A stretch of 64,000 nucleotides of DNA from assembly GCA_947387485.1 (NCBI GenBank), contig CANDNT010000001.1:124001-188000 (forward strand), given 5' to 3'. Made by a program: the position numbers and the translations under genes. The stretch is from Aquimarina rhabdastrellae (GTDB lineage: Bacteria > Bacteroidota > Bacteroidia > Flavobacteriales > Flavobacteriaceae). Of the stretch, positions 33,573 through 42,356 are shown piece after piece. Each line of letters starts with the position of its first letter. Position 1 is the first letter of the stretch. The notes below the pieces were generated by a model, which was not told where the DNA came from, did not search any database, and saw only the letters and a list, made by a program, of their open reading frames with translations.

Positions 33573-34949
33573 ATGTATACATCTTATAAAATAAATGATT
33601 TACTTGTCGTTGAAATTGAGAATTTCTTGTCCAACGAAGAATTAAATGAAATTTTAATTCCTAGAAAATTACAGTTTGAAAAAGCAATTAGCCATTATCC
33701 TAAATATTATAGAAATAATGATCGTCTTGTAGAAGATAATAAGGACTTATCGCATGAATTCTTTCAAAAACTAAAAAACATACAAATCTTAAATACAGAA
33801 GACAAAATTGTGGGTTTAAACGAACGATTTAGGTTTTGTAGGTATCAAAAAAATCAATCTTTCTCCAAACATCAAGACGGTATTTATTATCCTAATGCAA
33901 AAGAAGAATCAAAATATACTTTTCTTCTATACCTTAATGATCATAAAGACTTTAATGGCGGAACAACTGAATTTTACACTTCAAAAACTGATACATTACC
34001 CATAAAATCTATAATACCTAAAAAAGGAAAACTAGTTATTTTTGATCATCAATTATGGCATAAAGGCGCTAAAGTTACCCATGGTAATAAATATATATTG
34101 AGATCTGATATTCTGATTAAAAGCAATCCTCATAACACCCATCATCAAGGTTATATATGGAATCTATTAAAATTGAACGATGAACAATTCTTAAGCTGTG
34201 GTAGAGATAGAAAAATTAAACGATGGAATACTTCTCTATCGCTTCAACATACCATAGAAGTACATTCAAATTCTGTACTTAAAATGGTGTCACTTAATCA
34301 AAACGAATACATCTCATGTTCAAGAGATTTTACCATAAAAAAGTGGAATTTGTCAGGTGATGTACACACTACTATCCATCTTAATGAAATGATTTTAAAT
34401 TTGGCTTGCACATCAAATAACCTAATCATCGCAACTGGAACTAGCGGAAAAATTTATGTTCTAAATTCAACTTTAGATATTCTTAAAATTATAAAAGTAC
34501 ATGACAGTTGGATTTGGGGCCTTTCATTACTATCAGATACTAAAATTCTTAGTTGTTGTGAAAAAGGCAAAGTATATTTAACTAATATACTATCAGAGGA
34601 AACCACATGTATTTATAAACATAATTATGCGCTATTTTGTTTATGTACAAAAAAGAAGAATACTATATTTCTTGGGTCTAAAGATGGTACATTAATCGAA
34701 TTATGTATGATTACTCAAAAAGTCTTAAAAACAAAACTTCATACTGATATTATTCGATCCATTATTTATCATAATGAACATATTATTAGCTGTGGAGAAG
34801 ACAATAAAGTGATTTCAATTCATGAAAAACATCGACAATCAAAAACCTTATTTGTTTCTAATAATTTTTTGCAAAATATTCTTGTTATAAAAAATATTTT
34901 ATATGCTGCTGGATATGACGGAAGTATTTCAAAAATTAGGATAGCATAA
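33573..34949 (+). CDS. 2-oxoglutarate/Fe(II) oxygenase fused to WD40 repeats
   Basis: The protein has 458 residues and no signal peptide. The N-terminal 185 residues are a prolyl 4-hydroxylase-like domain. The iron ligands are H100 and D102 (SKHQDG) and H163 (QLWHKGAKV), and R177 (YILRSDI) is placed to bind 2-oxoglutarate. The double-stranded helix core includes YTFLLYLNDHKDFNGGTTEF. The rest is about seven WD40-like blades (FLSCGRDRKIKRWN, YISCSRDFTIKKWN, IISCGEDNKVISIHE). It should hydroxylate a protein recruited by the propeller (inference). No substrate gene is adjacent. I do not know a described system with this fusion. Confidence 0.85.
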   Translation: MYTSYKINDLLVVEIENFLSNEELNEILIPRKLQFEKAISHYPKYYRNNDRLVEDNKDLSHEFFQKLKNIQILNTEDKIVGLNERFRFCRYQKNQSFSKHQDGIYYPNAKEESKYTFLLYLNDHKDFNGGTTEFYTSKTDTLPIKSIIPKKGKLVIFDHQLWHKGAKVTHGNKYILRSDILIKSNPHNTHHQGYIWNLLKLNDEQFLSCGRDRKIKRWNTSLSLQHTIEVHSNSVLKMVSLNQNEYISCSRDFTIKKWNLSGDVHTTIHLNEMILNLACTSNNLIIATGTSGKIYVLNSTLDILKIIKVHDSWIWGLSLLSDTKILSCCEKGKVYLTNILSEETTCIYKHNYALFCLCTKKKNTIFLGSKDGTLIELCMITQKVLKTKLHTDIIRSIIYHNEHIISCGEDNKVISIHEKHRQSKTLFVSNNFLQNILVIKNILYAAGYDGSISKIRIA

Positions 34950-35002
34950 GTTTCATATTATCTAAATTAATGAGCATTTAATAAATTATGTTAAGGGATA
35001 AT

Positions 35003-35263
35003 TTATAAACGTCCATCTACTTTCATACGCTCTTCAACTTCTTTCATAATATCTGGTACTGATTTATCACTAATACCACTATCCATCCCTTCAGTTATAG
35101 CCGCTTTTAATGCAAAAAATTGCTCTTTTTGAGCTTGGTCTCGTCTTACTAAATCACGAAGGTATTCGCTATCGTTTGTAAATTTTCCCGCACTAATTTG
35201 AGATTTGATCCATTTGTCTTGCTTCTCAGTAAATGTGATTGTTTTTCTTATTATGGTAGGCAT
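35003..35263 (-). CDS. ParD-like antitoxin, orphan
   Basis: The protein has 86 residues with a ribbon-helix-helix N-terminus (IRKTITFTEKQDKWIKSQISAGKFTNDSEYLRDLVRRDQ) typical of ParD/CC2985-type antitoxins, and an acidic C-terminal tail that would wrap a ParE toxin. No parE follows: the 50 bases downstream reach the end of a convergent gene. It is therefore either an orphan regulator or the remnant of a lost toxin-antitoxin pair. Confidence 0.85.
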   Translation of the reverse strand: MPTIIRKTITFTEKQDKWIKSQISAGKFTNDSEYLRDLVRRDQAQKEQFFALKAAITEGMDSGISDKSVPDIMKEVEERMKVDGRL

Positions 35264-35361
35264 ATCAAATTGTTTAAATAATCATACTATTGATGTAATT
35301 TACAATAATTATAATTCTTATGTAAACACATAATACAAACTAAAACTAAGTATTCTATAAC

Positions 35362-35398
35362 AAAACCAAGAATCCTATTTAATTGAATTCTTGGTTTT
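35362..35398. terminator. Bidirectional terminator
   Basis: A 12-bp perfect stem (AAAACCAAGAAT and its complement) with a 13-nt loop and T-rich flanks lies 34 bases after the stop codon of the four-helix membrane protein gene at 35433. Confidence 0.75.
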
Positions 35399-35432
35399 TT
35401 GAACACTATTAAAAGTTATGCACTTCGATTAT

Positions 35433-35939
35433 TTAACAGTGGGATTTTAAACTAAATAATGTAGTTAACTTATATAAAGCATATGCTGGTAATAACACAC
35501 GGAATACATTTAACACTCCCCACAATTTTAATTTACCTGCAATCAATTCTTCTGGAACACTATTTTCATTAAAAACAGGAACGTTAATGGCTGTAATAAT
35601 GTATACAGAAATCACATATGTAATTAAAAACGCTATAAATGCTGTCCAAATAACTCTCTTTTCCTTTGCATTATGCATAAAACCAGATTTCTTTAGCACA
35701 AGCATTATAAAACCTATCAATACAATTATTGACACTGGGAAATGAAAAACTCCCGCATCTACCACATGATGAAACTTTCTAAAGCTTTCTGCATTGACAA
35801 TCGGATCTCCCACAAGCCAGTTGATCACATAAGTTATCTGCTCAAACAATTCTACAGCTCCCAAGGCTGCTAGTGAAATAAAAGTGATCATTAACCAATT
35901 AAAATCTCTTTTGGATTTTATATCTAAAACATCTAACAT
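35433..35939 (-). CDS. Four-helix membrane protein
   Basis: The protein has 168 residues with hydrophobic helices at about 15-40, 65-90, 98-120 and 138-160. The stretch ITAINVPVFNENSV followed by KLWGVLNVFRVLLP resembles DUF1772-type membrane proteins, but the match is weak. It lies 110 bases after an AraC regulator gene on the same strand, which may control it. Function unknown. Confidence 0.6.
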   Translation of the reverse strand: MLDVLDIKSKRDFNWLMITFISLAALGAVELFEQITYVINWLVGDPIVNAESFRKFHHVVDAGVFHFPVSIIVLIGFIMLVLKKSGFMHNAKEKRVIWTAFIAFLITYVISVYIITAINVPVFNENSVPEELIAGKLKLWGVLNVFRVLLPAYALYKLTTLFSLKSHC

Positions 35940-36049
35940 CAGTCTAATTTTTAATTATTATGCTGCAAAAGTATTGCAGATATACATATTTTTTAATATT
36001 AAAAATTAGGCTAAAACAATTAAAAACAAGGTTTCTGTAGTTGTTTCTA

Positions 36050-36931
36050 TTATTTATACGTTTTTCGATATGCTGAAGGTGTTATTCCTGTATGCTTTTT
36101 AAAGAACAATCCAAAATTAGAAGTATTAGAATATCCTACTTGTTCTGCAATTTCGTCTATAGTTTTTGTGGATTGTAACAATAATGAAGTTGCTTCAAGA
36201 ATTACGTATTCAATCAAAATCTGTTTGGCTGTTTTCCCTGTAGCTTTCTTTACACATTCTGATAAATAAACTGTGCTGATATTGAGTTTTTCGGCATAAA
36301 AATCCAAAGGCATTCTTTTATCATCACTCGTTTTGATACACTTTTCAAACGAAAAAGCGATTTCGTTATATCTTGATGTAAAACTATTTTTGATACTACC
36401 TTTTAGTAGTGATTTTCTACTTTCAAACAATAAAATAGTTAAATACGAACGAATAATCTCAAGATTATCTTCACTAAAACTCTGAAAATGAAGATACATT
36501 GTTTCCATTATATGAAAAAACAACTCTTTATTTTCATTTAAGAAATATACTGGCGAATAATTGCTATTAAAAAAAGGAAACTTCTGTAGTAATTCGAAAT
36601 CTGAGGTACCTAAACGTAAAAACTTTGGTGTAAACATCAACATATATCCCAATCCCGCATTTTCAATACTATTGACTCCAGTTGATAACATTTGTTTTGG
36701 TGCCATAAAGGTAATGCTCTCTTCCATAGCCGAAAAAGATACATTATCTACGATAACATCTACATTATGATTTTTTGTAATCACTATTTGAAAAAAATCA
36801 CATTGTCGTGACTCGGTTTTCATCGGAATGTCATCTAAATGATCTTTAAATTTTAGAATATGAAATTCCTTATGCTTTTGAAATCGAGAGATATTCATCT
36901 CTTCAAGTAAAGACGGTATACTATCAATCAT
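36050..36931 (-). CDS. AraC-family transcriptional regulator
   Basis: The 293 residues have an N-terminal sensing domain and a C-terminal HTH. The HTH comprises LNISTVYLSECVKKATGKTAKQILIEYVI and the signature IDEIAEQVGYSNTSNFGLFFKKHTGITPSAYRK (about 255-288). It precedes the membrane protein gene on the same strand. It is only distantly similar to the AraC protein at 17595. Confidence 0.92.
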   Translation of the reverse strand: MIDSIPSLLEEMNISRFQKHKEFHILKFKDHLDDIPMKTESRQCDFFQIVITKNHNVDVIVDNVSFSAMEESITFMAPKQMLSTGVNSIENAGLGYMLMFTPKFLRLGTSDFELLQKFPFFNSNYSPVYFLNENKELFFHIMETMYLHFQSFSEDNLEIIRSYLTILLFESRKSLLKGSIKNSFTSRYNEIAFSFEKCIKTSDDKRMPLDFYAEKLNISTVYLSECVKKATGKTAKQILIEYVILEATSLLLQSTKTIDEIAEQVGYSNTSNFGLFFKKHTGITPSAYRKTYK

Positions 36932-37106
36932 CTACGCTGATTTACTTTCTTACAAAAATAGAAAAACATAGTTATTAATAATTATTTAAACTATATATAG
37001 TTAATAACTATATTTTTGATTGATCGATAAAAGATTTTTGAATAAGGATTATAACGAGAGTGCTTTTAAATTTTAGATTCAAGCCAACTTATTCTTTTTT
37101 GCTTAT

Positions 37107-37154
37107 AAAAAAACACGTAAGAAATAGTTTTAATAACCATTTTTTACGTGTTTA
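37107..37154 (-). terminator. Terminator of the 144-residue protein gene
   Basis: A 10-bp perfect stem (AAACACGTAA and its complement) is followed by seven T's on the minus strand, 24 bases after the stop codon at 37179. Confidence 0.75.
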
Positions 37155-37178
37155 TAAAATATATTGCAACGAAGTTAA

Positions 37179-37613
37179 TTACGCATGCGAATATTTATCC
37201 TTTGAATTATTCTTAAAAGCTAATACACCTTCCGTTTTATAACTAACTTTATAGATCGCTTCTTGATCACCAGATGGTTGGTACAATGTAACAGTATCCG
37301 CAGGTTTACTATCTTCATTAAGAACAAAGCTTCCTAGGCTAACTGTGTCAGAATCGCTATCTCTTTCTCTTAATTCTACTTTAATCCAATCAAGACCTGC
37401 TGTAGGTATGGTAATATCTATATCAAAATTAGAATTATCACCTGATCCATCCATTTCTAAAGGGTGATCAAAATAATATTTTTTTCCAACAGGATCTTTA
37501 GATGTAGTCACTACAAAATAAACTTCATCATTACCAGCTTCACTAGTAGTTTTTACACATTCAATGTGATAGATTACAACAAAATCACTTGTTTTTGTTT
37601 CTTGATTTTTCAT
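37179..37613 (-). CDS. Uncharacterised 144-residue beta-rich protein
   Basis: I do not recognise the family. There is no signal peptide. The predicted pattern is an eight-stranded beta sandwich (SDFVVIYHIECVKTT, DEVYFVVTTSKDPVG, IKVELRERDSDSDTVSLGSFVL). The acidic loop RERDSDSD is reminiscent of C2-domain calcium sites. It is a single gene with its own terminator and promoter region. A cytoplasmic or stress-related calcium-binding role is only a guess. Confidence 0.5.
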   Translation of the reverse strand: MKNQETKTSDFVVIYHIECVKTTSEAGNDEVYFVVTTSKDPVGKKYYFDHPLEMDGSGDNSNFDIDITIPTAGLDWIKVELRERDSDSDTVSLGSFVLNEDSKPADTVTLYQPSGDQEAIYKVSYKTEGVLAFKNNSKDKYSHA

Positions 37614-37816
37614 CTTTTTTGTTTTATTGTTTGTTTTGTCAAGTGAAAACTGAAATAGCGCTATGTTGTTTTCTTGATGTAAAACTACTTTCTCTTTGAC
37701 TTAGTGTTTTAAGAAATGGTGTGATTCGACATTTTTATGTTGTAGACACAACAAAACTTTGAAGTAAACAGATTTTAAATCATCGTGATATAATTTATTA
37801 AAATCAACAATAAAAC

Positions 37817-39094
37817 CTACCCATTTACACGTTCCATTAGTAAAGAAGAAAAACATTGTACGCCATATTTGATTGTTGATTCGTCTACAGCAAAATTAGG
37901 AGAGTGTGGCATCGAAATAATACCTTTTTCGGGATTAGAACCGCCTAAGAAAAAGAAAACTCCAGGTACTTTCTGTTGGTAAAAAATAAAGTCTTCACTA
38001 AAATAGGGTACTTGTCCGTATAAAGGCTGTACTCTTTCTTTACCATAAAAACTGTTCATCGTTTTTGCTGCAATAGCTGTAAGTTTAGGGTCGTTAATAG
38101 GTGTTAACAATCCTCCTGTATAGGCTATAGATATAAAATCATCTTTGAACTTAGACGCTATTATTTTAGTTTTTATTTGTTCTAGAATATTATCTACATT
38201 TTTGCGATTGGTTTCTAAAAAATCTGCATTATAACTTCTATCTCCATTATCTTCGGTATAGAGTTGAGCACCTTCTAAGATAAAATAGTCTTTAAAAATT
38301 GTCTCCTTATTTGTAATCCCAATTTTAGGATCACCAATCTTATTAATTATTTCCCATGGTGAACTACTCTCTATAGTACGTATATAACTATTCATGAGCG
38401 TATTCATAAAAGCTTCTAGTTCTTTTATATTGGTATTGGGTCTGAATTTGGCTTTTAATGATTTTTTATATGCAAATAATTCATTTGCCTTATAATTGAT
38501 CGTTCCTGTAACTTCTGGACCTATATGCAATCCATAGATTTCATCAGGTTTAATCATCTCAAAAAGCCCACCTTTGATCATATCCTTTGCTCCAGTATAT
38601 GCTTCTTCGGCAGGTTGAAAAATAAAGTATGCTGTTCCTTTTAACTCTTCTTTTTGTTTTGATAATATCGTAGCAATACCTAAAGCTATCGTTGTATGCA
38701 CATCATGTCCGCAGATATGCCTAACACCTTTATTTTCTGATTTAAAATCTACCACATCAGGTTCTTCTGTTGGTACAGCATCCATATCAGCTCTCCAAGC
38801 TATTTTACGTCCTTTTTTTCCACCTTTTAAAATCCCTACAACTCCATGTCCTCCTACTCCTGTTTTTACTTCTAATCCTAATTCTTTTAGATATTCTGCA
38901 ACAATCTTGGCGGTTCGTTCTTCTTTATGAGATACTTCTGGATGACGATGTAAATCTCTTCTGATGTCAACTAATCTTTTATATATAGCATCAGTTTCTT
39001 GTACTACTTTTTTATGATGAGCTTTTGTAGTAGATTGTGCAAAGGAAACTACTGTAGTAAGAAAAAGAGATATAAGGGTGTGTCTAAATTTCAT
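37817..39094 (-). CDS. Secreted M20-family amidohydrolase
   Basis: The protein has 425 residues with a signal peptide (about 1-19, ending VVSFAQS). It belongs to the aminoacylase/hippurate hydrolase group of M20D peptidases: RDLHRHPEVSHKEERTAKIVAEYL, AWRADMDAVPTEE, the metal-site HICGHDVHTT, and FQPAEEAYTGAKDMIKGG. The late HSPNFAVDE is the usual final metal-ligand region. It removes an acyl or amino acid group from an unknown N-acyl substrate outside the cytoplasm. It lies downstream of the second kinase/regulator pair on the same strand. Confidence 0.9.
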   Translation of the reverse strand: MKFRHTLISLFLTTVVSFAQSTTKAHHKKVVQETDAIYKRLVDIRRDLHRHPEVSHKEERTAKIVAEYLKELGLEVKTGVGGHGVVGILKGGKKGRKIAWRADMDAVPTEEPDVVDFKSENKGVRHICGHDVHTTIALGIATILSKQKEELKGTAYFIFQPAEEAYTGAKDMIKGGLFEMIKPDEIYGLHIGPEVTGTINYKANELFAYKKSLKAKFRPNTNIKELEAFMNTLMNSYIRTIESSSPWEIINKIGDPKIGITNKETIFKDYFILEGAQLYTEDNGDRSYNADFLETNRKNVDNILEQIKTKIIASKFKDDFISIAYTGGLLTPINDPKLTAIAAKTMNSFYGKERVQPLYGQVPYFSEDFIFYQQKVPGVFFFLGGSNPEKGIISMPHSPNFAVDESTIKYGVQCFSSLLMERVNG

Positions 39095-39204
39095 GATATA
39101 CTAGTTATTTGATTATTATATCACAAAGATGTACTCCTTCTCTCTTCAATAACAGCACTTTCTGTTGAAACGTAGTTTTTAATACTTGAATTGTAATTCG
39201 AACT

Positions 39205-39957
39205 TTACCTATTCATCCATTCTTTAAAATCACTGGTCTTTTGACGGCTTACAATGAACTCTTGATCTCTCGGACTGGAAATCGTCAGTTTCACTCTATG
39301 ATTAAAATACGGCTCTATTTTCTGTACCGCCATTTTAGAAATGATTTGTCCGCGATTGATTCTATAGAATTGACTTTCGTCTAAAGAACCATATAATTGA
39401 TCCATCGTCTCGTCTATGATATAGCGCTTGTCTTGAATAACTCCAAAAGTGATACTTTCTTGAGAATAGACATACAACAATGCTGAAACTCTAATTTGTA
39501 CAAAACCATTTCCTTCTTTCACTAATATTCCAGATCGTTTTTGTGGTACTTGCATACCATGCAATAACTCCTTTAATATCGTTGGTGCTACCGTATGAGT
39601 AGTATTTAATTTTTTAAACTTATGGATTGCAGTTTCTAAATCTTTTTGCTGTACTGGTTTTAGTAAATAGTCAATACTATTGACTTTAAATGCCTGAATT
39701 GCATATTGGTCAAAAGCTGTTGTAAAAATTATTGGTGCTGTTACTTCTATCTTCTGAAAAATCTCAAAGCTTAATCCATCTGCCAACTGAATGTCCATAA
39801 ATACCAAATCTGGATTTGTATTACTTTCAAACCATAGCACTGCATCTTCTACCGTATCTATGATATCTAGCAGTTCAAAGTCAAACGCACTTTTCTTTAA
39901 TAAGTTTTGTAATTGTCTTGCTGCTCGTGGTTCGTCTTCAATGATGAGTATTTGCAT
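39205..39957 (-). CDS. LytTR-family response regulator
   Basis: The 250 residues have a receiver domain (IIEDEPRAARQL, phospho-accepting aspartate in LVFMDIQLADGLS, KPVQQKDLE) and a C-terminal LytTR DNA-binding domain (ILVKEGNGFVQIRVSALLYVYSQ, FYRINRGQIISKMAV, EFIVSRQKTSDFKEW). It follows its kinase by three bases. It is the regulator of the second hydrolase module. Confidence 0.94.
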   Translation of the reverse strand: MQILIIEDEPRAARQLQNLLKKSAFDFELLDIIDTVEDAVLWFESNTNPDLVFMDIQLADGLSFEIFQKIEVTAPIIFTTAFDQYAIQAFKVNSIDYLLKPVQQKDLETAIHKFKKLNTTHTVAPTILKELLHGMQVPQKRSGILVKEGNGFVQIRVSALLYVYSQESITFGVIQDKRYIIDETMDQLYGSLDESQFYRINRGQIISKMAVQKIEPYFNHRVKLTISSPRDQEFIVSRQKTSDFKEWMNR

Positions 39958-39960
39958 AGT

Positions 39961-41028
39961 TTACTTTTGATCAGATGGTTTTAATAAAGGTAAAGTCACT
40001 GTAAAATATTTACCATCATTTTTAATTGCTATAGGCGAATTGGAAATGATCGCATATCGTTTTTCAATATTCTTTAATCCTATTTTTGTCGATGGTAATT
40101 GAGTAGATTTCGATTGAATTTTATTGCTAATTACGAGTTGTCCGTCTTTAGTTTCGATAGTAATTACCAAAGGTTTAGCTCTTGATATAATATTGTGTTT
40201 TATAGCATTTTCTATCAGCAATTGTAAACTCATAGGTACAACCATAGTCAATAATTCTGCTTCTGGAATATTCCAATTGACTTTTAAATTATCTCCAAAT
40301 CGCTCTTGCTGAATATGAATATATGCCTTGGTAAACTTTAATTCTTTTTCTAATGTAATAAGATTTGCATTGCCAGATTCTAGGATAAAACGATAGACAT
40401 CAGAGAGTTTATCGACAAACTCTTTGGCTTCTTCTTTTGTATCTTCTTCGATTATATCCCTTAAAGTGTTTAAACTATTGAATAAAAAATGAGGCTGTGC
40501 CTGGTTCCTTAAAGTGTCCAACTGCGCTTGTATAATAACCTGTTTTGCTTGTTCTTCGGCTCTAATGGATGTTTTGAGCCTCGCATAATAATACATAGCT
40601 TCGTATATGGCCATGATCATTATCGTTAATAAGATAACTGGTAATAATACTTTTAATTGGGTGTTGTAGTTTGCATTTCTACCCGAAAGACGATATAGAT
40701 ACTCCAATACATGTCCTCCTATATTATCAATAATAAATATTGTAGTAACGATAGCTATAAAAAAAATAACAATACGCTTAGTATCGTCTTTAAAATCGGG
40801 GTATTTCTTACGTAGAAAGATTAGGATTCTTCTTATGATAAGCCAATCGCAAATAGTAATCACCAAAGAAGCACTCCAACTATACAATGCCATCACCAAT
40901 GGATATGTGCCAAAAGAATTATTAAAGATATAATCTGTACTAAGACTTAACATTAAAATACCTATAACCGAAAACCATACATCATTAAATCCTAAATAGT
41001 GTATTCGCTTTTCTTTATTGAAGAACAT
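39961..41028 (-). CDS. LytS-like sensor histidine kinase
   Basis: The protein has 355 residues from the ATG at 41028; a TTG 42 bases upstream is also in frame. It has four membrane helices (about 10-130). The kinase domain has the phospho-accepting histidine in RNQAQPHFLFNSLNTLRD and the N-box LLIENAIKHNI. No extracytoplasmic domain is present, unlike the kinase at 30478. It lies directly before its LytTR regulator and downstream of the esterase-TPR gene, separated from it by a hairpin. Confidence 0.9.
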   Translation of the reverse strand: MFFNKEKRIHYLGFNDVWFSVIGILMLSLSTDYIFNNSFGTYPLVMALYSWSASLVITICDWLIIRRILIFLRKKYPDFKDDTKRIVIFFIAIVTTIFIIDNIGGHVLEYLYRLSGRNANYNTQLKVLLPVILLTIMIMAIYEAMYYYARLKTSIRAEEQAKQVIIQAQLDTLRNQAQPHFLFNSLNTLRDIIEEDTKEEAKEFVDKLSDVYRFILESGNANLITLEKELKFTKAYIHIQQERFGDNLKVNWNIPEAELLTMVVPMSLQLLIENAIKHNIISRAKPLVITIETKDGQLVISNKIQSKSTQLPSTKIGLKNIEKRYAIISNSPIAIKNDGKYFTVTLPLLKPSDQK

Positions 41029-41113
41029 AGGTTTATAGCTAAATAATTGACTCCATCGTTGGTATACCAATAACGGAATTATTTAGCTGCTGTGCAAACG
41101 TAAACTAATCACC

Positions 41114-41148
41114 ATATCCAGAAAGCCTGTGATAGCCTTTCTGGATAT
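41114..41148. terminator. Strong hairpin after the esterase-TPR gene
   Basis: A 12-bp perfect stem (ATATCCAGAAAG and its complement) with an 11-nt loop lies 13 bases past the stop codon at 41162. It lacks a U tract, so it may stabilise the 3' end of the message or only weaken read-through into the kinase gene. Confidence 0.5.
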
Positions 41149-41161
41149 TAATGTTTACTTA

Positions 41162-42337
41162 TTATAATTTCTCTTGAATACGTACAACTTGTCTTGTAAA
41201 ATAATTGGTATTAGGAGATTGCTGTTTTTGAGCCAATTCGGTAGCTTTTTGATACGCTTTAGATGCAAGCATTAACTTATTATGCGCTTCATAAGCATCG
41301 CCCAAGGCTTTAAATGCCATCGCAGATTGCGGATAGTTGGCTACATTTTCTTTAAATAATGTTATAGCTTGTTTAGTTAATCCTTCATCTAGTAATACAT
41401 AAGCTAAACGTCTAATCACTGTATCTGGAACTTCATTAGATATTTGATAAGTAGTTCCTCTTTTTTTATAAAACACCTGTAGTGCATCCATTCCTCCACG
41501 TTTATTAAAATCTTCAAAACTAGTATAACGTGGTGCTTGATAATCTTTGAATACTCTGGATAAGCCTTCATAAACTGTTAAGTATGGTGTTGTCATATGA
41601 ATCTGTTCAGGGATAAATCGATATTCCCATTTTAATGATTTAAATGCTTTTTGCTGTAATAGTTGAATTAGATCCTTAAATGCCTTGGTAGCACGCTTTC
41701 CTTCTTCTTTTTCATCGGTCATCGTCATATATAATGACTTATCTATCATTTTTTCAGTTATAAAGAGTTCTTCTAATTGAGTTATTACTTCAGTATTAAA
41801 GATTTGTACTACGGGACTCGCAACGATATAGTTATCAAAAACCGAAGTATCTGTAGCTAAATAATTTAAAACAAATGCTCCTGCCATCGAATGTCCAAAA
41901 ATCGTTTTATGTTCTAGTGTACGATAATTCTTTGTTATAAACGGAATCACTTCTTCTGTGATATACGCTTTAAATCGATCGCGTTGCCTTGCTAAATCTC
42001 TAGTTCTTGCACCTTCATTGTTAGGGATAGCTACAACAATACTCTCTGGTATTCTATTGTTATCTGCTAATAAGTTTACTGCATTTCTGGTATGTTCAAA
42101 ATGATTGTTCCCGTCTAAAACATAGATTACTGGATAATGTCGTTCTGATTTCTTATAGCTTTCTGGAAGGTGAATTAACAACTCACGTTCTTCTTTTAAC
42201 ACCTTAGAATATTGTGTAAACCGTTTTCCTATTTCTATTGATATAACAGCTTGAGTTGTTTTTTCTTGAGCTTGAATATTAGTCACATATAATACCATTA
42301 TAAGTAGTATTATATTTAAATATATTGCCTTTTTCAT
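41162..42337 (-). CDS. Secreted esterase with C-terminal TPR region
   Basis: The protein has 391 residues with a signal peptide (about 1-23, ending TNIQAQ). The alpha/beta hydrolase domain (about 30-285) opens RELLIHLPESYKKSERHYPVIYVLDGNNHFE and has the nucleophile serine in KTIFGHSMAGAF (about residue 153). The last 100 residues contain TPR-like helices (AMAFKALGDAYEAHNKLMLASKAYQKATEL). It is a paralogue of the esterases at 23600 and 24761. It starts 19 bases after the serine hydrolase-TPR gene, and the two form an operon beside the second kinase/regulator pair. Confidence 0.85.
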   Translation of the reverse strand: MKKAIYLNIILLIMVLYVTNIQAQEKTTQAVISIEIGKRFTQYSKVLKEERELLIHLPESYKKSERHYPVIYVLDGNNHFEHTRNAVNLLADNNRIPESIVVAIPNNEGARTRDLARQRDRFKAYITEEVIPFITKNYRTLEHKTIFGHSMAGAFVLNYLATDTSVFDNYIVASPVVQIFNTEVITQLEELFITEKMIDKSLYMTMTDEKEEGKRATKAFKDLIQLLQQKAFKSLKWEYRFIPEQIHMTTPYLTVYEGLSRVFKDYQAPRYTSFEDFNKRGGMDALQVFYKKRGTTYQISNEVPDTVIRRLAYVLLDEGLTKQAITLFKENVANYPQSAMAFKALGDAYEAHNKLMLASKAYQKATELAQKQQSPNTNYFTRQVVRIQEKL

Positions 42338-42356
42338 ATTACTATTAACTACTGTT

